This document shows positions 6,221 through 6,781 of a stretch of 6,781 nt of DNA, in pieces. This DNA comes from Spirochaetales bacterium. Its GTDB lineage: Bacteria; Spirochaetota; Spirochaetia; JABMQR01. Each line of letters begins with the position of its first letter. Positions within the stretch are counted from its first letter, which is position 1. Where the stretch lies: the NCBI GenBank assembly GCA_023139255.1, contig JAGLNY010000049.1, forward strand, positions 1 through 6,781. Direction: 5' to 3'. The notes below the pieces were generated by a model. It searched no databases and was not told the origin of the DNA. It saw only the letters and a list, made by a program, of their open reading frames with translations. The position numbers and the translations under genes were made by a program.

Positions 6221-6781
6221 TAACTGGATTTAAGAAGTTCAACCACCTTGTCTATAGACCCATTCCGTAAATATTCAACAATTGAAGCATGCTCTTCCGC
6301 ACCAATCCGGAAATTATCGGTTTGAATTCTTTGATCATTTTTCCAACCATGAATTCCTGTTAACGGGATATTTGCTTTCATATACATATCATGGAGTTTT
6401 TTGTTATGTGCTGCTTTAACAAGTGTCATATGGAAGCGTAGATCCGCCTCATAAACCCCTAAGTCATACCCGTTATCAGCCATTAATTTTATATGATCAG
6501 CAATTTTGCTTAGATCATCATAGTCTTCTTCAGTAGCCCTAACAGAAACGAGAGTAGCTGCTGCTGATTCCAGAATAAACCTGACTTCGTAGAGTTCTTT
6601 CAGGTCTTCTTTGGTGAATTCTTTTACAAAGAACCCTCCTTTCTTCCCCTTCACAACCAACCCTTCCGCGAGAAGCCGGGCTAATGCCTGTCGGATATCT
6701 CCACGGTTTACGCCAATTTCCTCACTAAATTGCTGCTCTGTCAGTCTGGATTGTGGAACAAGCATTCCTGACAATAATTTT
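6205..6781 (-). CDS. GntR-family transcriptional regulator, FadR/FCD subfamily (5' end cut by the window)
   Basis: A winged helix-turn-helix is followed by an all-helical FCD ligand-binding domain. The DNA-binding part reads LSGMLVPQSRLTEQQFSEEIGVNRGDIRQALARLLAEGLV, the standard GntR pattern. The frame stays open to 6781 (Lys-Leu before the TTG at 6774-6772), and these residues fit the usual ..I..G.L.PG..L segment. That TTG is therefore an internal Leu codon, and the true start lies beyond the right edge. Counting that Leu as residue 1, D111 and H115 (D-x-x-x-H), H162 (EEH) and H186 form the Asp/His set that binds a metal in many FCD domains; all are present, so the effector domain looks intact. 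Such regulators usually repress sugar, sugar-acid or organic-acid genes and release DNA on binding the metabolite. Its target here is not shown; the adjacent operon is the obvious candidate. Its end (TAG at 6207-6205) overlaps the convergent URO-D-family gene by 16 bp. Confidence 0.88.
   Translation of the reverse strand, partial: KLLSGMLVPQSRLTEQQFSEEIGVNRGDIRQALARLLAEGLVVKGKKGGFFVKEFTKEDLKELYEVRFILESAAATLVSVRATEEDYDDLSKIADHIKLMADNGYDLGVYEADLRFHMTLVKAAHNKKLHDMYMKANIPLTGIHGWKNDQRIQTDNFRIGAEEHASIVEYLRNGSIDKVVELLKSSYHWLE

Noticed and set aside
6203..6228. Short inverted repeats (GGCT/AGCC and CCAGT/ACTGG) as a bidirectional terminator
   Set aside because: Stems are only 4-5 bp, compete with each other, sit in coding sequence, and no T-run follows on either strand.

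Overview
This is a bacterial window of moderate GC content. The genes are tightly packed, have clear Shine-Dalgarno sites, and are separated by one AT-rich divergent intergenic region. The hexamers there look like ordinary housekeeping-sigma promoters. No rRNA, tRNA, insertion sequence, phage gene or CRISPR array is visible. The gene set (uroporphyrinogen-decarboxylase-fold paralogues, a GH78-like glycosidase, a PfkB sugar kinase and a GntR/FCD regulator) suits an anaerobic carbohydrate degrader such as a spirochaete or a clostridium. That taxonomic guess is inference; no marker gene is present.

Layout. At the extreme left, bases 1-14 (minus strand) may be the first codons of a gene that leaves the window, and a small hairpin with a T-run sits at 61-80. 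The first URO-D-family gene (79-1281, minus) diverges from a three-gene plus-strand operon across a 274-bp intergenic region (1282-1555). That region holds a very good minus-strand promoter, a weaker plus-strand promoter and several short palindromes. The operon is a GH78-like alpha-L-rhamnosidase-family protein (1556-4147), a ribokinase-like PfkB kinase (start best placed at 4170, to 5114) and a second, different URO-D-family protein (5111-6220). Its last two genes are joined by an ATGA overlap. A GntR-family FCD-domain regulator (minus, 6205 to beyond 6781) converges on the operon, overlaps its 3' end by 16 bp, and is cut by the right edge.

How the genes may work together (inference). A glycoside imported by a transporter outside the window would be cleaved in the cytoplasm by the GH78-like enzyme, which has no signal peptide. 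The released sugar would be phosphorylated by the PfkB kinase. One or both URO-D-fold proteins would act on the sugar or aglycone, possibly by methyl transfer or decarboxylation. The GntR protein is the likely local regulator.

The notable point is that all four enzymes depart from the textbook active-site pattern of their families. The GH78-like protein lacks one of three acidic motif positions, the kinase lacks the ribose-binding Asp, and neither URO-D protein has the His-X-Cys zinc motif of corrinoid methyltransferases. The cluster is therefore a credible uncharacterised catabolic unit whose substrate cannot be read from the sequence alone.
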